Shown piece by piece: positions 62,416 through 64,000 of a stretch of DNA of 64,000 bases. The first letter of the stretch is position 1, and each line of letters opens with the position of its first letter. Below the pieces are notes generated by a model. It had not been told where the DNA came from. It did no database searches and saw only the letters and a list, made by a program, of their open reading frames with translations. Origin of the DNA: Dyadobacter bucti. GTDB lineage: Bacteria > Bacteroidota > Bacteroidia > Cytophagales > Spirosomataceae. The DNA lies in the NCBI RefSeq assembly GCF_005869225.1, contig NZ_SWFP01000001.1, positions 372,001 through 436,000 of the forward strand. Reading direction: 5' to 3'. Position numbers and translations under genes: made by a program.

Positions 62416-63876
62416 TCAGGAATTGATACCTCCGAAACACAAATATTTGATTTCCATGTAGTAATCCATTCCGTATTTTGACCCTTCGCGGCCTATCCCG
62501 GATTCCTTCACGCCCCCGAAAGGAGCTACTTCCGTGGATATGAGCCCGTCGTTGATACCGACCATGCCATATTCCAGCGCCTCAGCGACCCGCCAGCAAC
62601 GGCTTACATCCCTGCTGAAAAAATACGATGCAAGTCCATAAGGCGTATCGTTGGCCAGCCTTATCACCTCTTCTTCGGTCGAAAAGCGCGATACCGGCGC
62701 CACCGGCCCGAATACTTCCTCCTGTGTGATCACCATTTCCGGGGTAACGTCTGTGAGCACTGTGGGTTCGAAAAACAGGCCGTCCATTTCGTTTCCACCG
62801 ACCATAACCCTGGCACCTTTGGAAACTGCATCAGCCAAATGCTGCTTCACTTTTTTCAGCCCCTTTTCATTGATCAGCGGGCCCATCTGGCTGTCGGTAT
62901 CCAGTCCGTTGCCCACTTTCAGCGCACTTACGGCTTTTGACAGTTTTGCGACAAATTCCTCATATATCCCATCCTGCACATACAACCGGTTTGCACAAAC
63001 ACAGGTCTGGCCATTGTTCCTGAACTTGGATATCATGGCACCTTTTACGGCTGCGTCTACATCGGCATCGTCAAAAACAATAAAAGGCGCGTTACCTCCG
63101 AGTTCCAGGGAAATCTTTTTCAGGTTGGATGCACATTGTTTCATGAGTATTTTGCCTACCGCGGTGGAACCGGTGAAAGACAGTTTCCGCACTTTGTTAT
63201 TCCCGCAAAGTTCCTCCCCTACCTCGGTGTTCCTGGTGGTGGTTATTGTATTGTAAACTCCTGGCGGGAATCCCGCTTTTTCAGCTAAGTAGGCGATAGC
63301 GAGGCCGGTAAGGGGTGTTTCGGAAGGCGGCTTCACTACTACCGGGCTGCCTGCTGCCAGTGCCGGCCCCACTTTGCGGGTGATCATGGCCAGCGGGAAA
63401 TTCCAGGGGGTAATGGCAGCTACCACACCAATGGACTGCTTCACAACCACGAGCCGCCGGTCTTTGGTATGGGCCGGTATCACATCGCCGTATGAACGTC
63501 GGGCTTCTTCGGCAAACCATTCGATAAACGATGCACCATAATCCACCTCGCCCCTGCTTTCCGCCAGCACTTTTCCGCATTCCATGGTCATTAACCTGGC
63601 GAGTTCTTCTTTGTGCTCCATCATCAATGCATACCATTTTTTCAAAAGACCGGCACGTTCTTTGGCCGTCAAATCACGGTATGCAGGCCAGGCGGCATTT
63701 GCGGCATCAATCGCCTTCCTGACATCCGATGCATCCATGTCGGTTACCGAGGCTACGACATTTCCGTTTGCGGGATTGACAACCTCAAAAGTTGCCCCGC
63801 GAGCTGCGCTTACCCAGGTTCCGTTTATGTATGCCTGCGTCCTGATCAGGCTGTTCACTTCTTCGTTAGTGGTCAT
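62416..63876 (-). CDS. gabD: NAD(P)-dependent succinate-semialdehyde dehydrogenase
   Basis: 486 residues from MTTNEEVNSLIRTQAYINGT; a longer in-frame start at 63909 adds 11 residues and is less likely. Aldehyde dehydrogenase motifs are ITPWNFPLAMITRKVGPALA, FTGSTAVGK, the catalytic Glu in LELGGNAPF and the catalytic Cys in NGQTCVCANR. The ending FGGVKESGIGREGSKYGMDY is typical of GabD. It oxidises succinate semialdehyde to succinate in GABA breakdown; a related semialdehyde is possible. It is unrelated to the convergent operon. Confidence 0.9.
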   Translation of the reverse strand: MTTNEEVNSLIRTQAYINGTWVSAARGATFEVVNPANGNVVASVTDMDASDVRKAIDAANAAWPAYRDLTAKERAGLLKKWYALMMEHKEELARLMTMECGKVLAESRGEVDYGASFIEWFAEEARRSYGDVIPAHTKDRRLVVVKQSIGVVAAITPWNFPLAMITRKVGPALAAGSPVVVKPPSETPLTGLAIAYLAEKAGFPPGVYNTITTTRNTEVGEELCGNNKVRKLSFTGSTAVGKILMKQCASNLKKISLELGGNAPFIVFDDADVDAAVKGAMISKFRNNGQTCVCANRLYVQDGIYEEFVAKLSKAVSALKVGNGLDTDSQMGPLINEKGLKKVKQHLADAVSKGARVMVGGNEMDGLFFEPTVLTDVTPEMVITQEEVFGPVAPVSRFSTEEEVIRLANDTPYGLASYFFSRDVSRCWRVAEALEYGMVGINDGLISTEVAPFGGVKESGIGREGSKYGMDYYMEIKYLCFGGINS

Positions 63877-64000
63877 ATTGTATATTTTGAAAATCAGATA
63901 AAGCTGCAAAAAAGTAATGCCCGCCCGAGTTTTTAAGTATTTTGATTTAAAAAATACTCAAAATCGCCTTTAAACTTGGCTGTAAAAAAAGCAGTCGGAA

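Overview
The window looks like the chromosome of a Bacteroidota member of the Cytophagales, probably Dyadobacter-like. The basis is type IX secretion (T9SS) C-terminal sorting domains on four large secreted proteins, a sigma/FecR/SusC/SusD locus, BlaI/M56 regulation, and promoters of the TTTG-N19-TAnnTTTG type. The genus is inference. No tRNA, rRNA, CRISPR array, transposase or integrase was seen.

Layout: 1-1726 is the truncated 5' part of a multi-PAS/GAF sensor on the minus strand. 2.6-6.9 kb is a tandem duplication of a two-gene unit. Each unit has a near-identical T9SS protein followed by a surface protein whose stalk is conserved but whose head differs (C1q-like in copy 1, Bacillus BclB-like in copy 2). 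6.9-9.7 kb holds a DUF3606 miniprotein, a 44-bp perfect palindrome that overlaps a promoter, and a BlaI / M56 peptidase / OmpH-like operon. 9.7-14.3 kb (minus) is malate synthase plus lutC-lutB-lutA, a lactate/C2 carbon module. 14.6-19.0 kb has a beta-propeller protein, a class A penicillin-binding protein and a sugar isomerase-like exported protein. 19.4-28.8 kb has a giant malectin-type T9SS protein, a PadR regulator with its MacB/FtsX-type permease, a propeller protein and an Ig-like lipoprotein.

29.1-43.9 kb is a glycan-utilisation region: ECF sigma, FecR, SusC, SusD, a membrane-tethered regulator with an outside lectin/Kelch sensor and a cytoplasmic SARP-like output, a GH92 alpha-mannosidase and a Kelch T9SS protein. 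A GT11-type fucosyltransferase-like gene follows.

45.2-62.4 kb is the most unusual part. It is a nine-gene, tightly packed, same-strand operon of about 17 kb: a signal-less peptidoglycan-binding protein, six very large beta-rich proteins (five clearly paralogous in their N-terminal 300 residues, the sixth sharing only the C-terminal style), a protein with a possible caspase-type His/Cys dyad, and a signal-less PG-binding/GH19 lysozyme-like enzyme. No gene in it carries a Sec or T9SS signal. I recognise no characterised system with this composition, and treat it as the candidate undescribed system: a multi-subunit intracellular assembly with its own wall-acting enzymes. The window ends with gabD on the minus strand.
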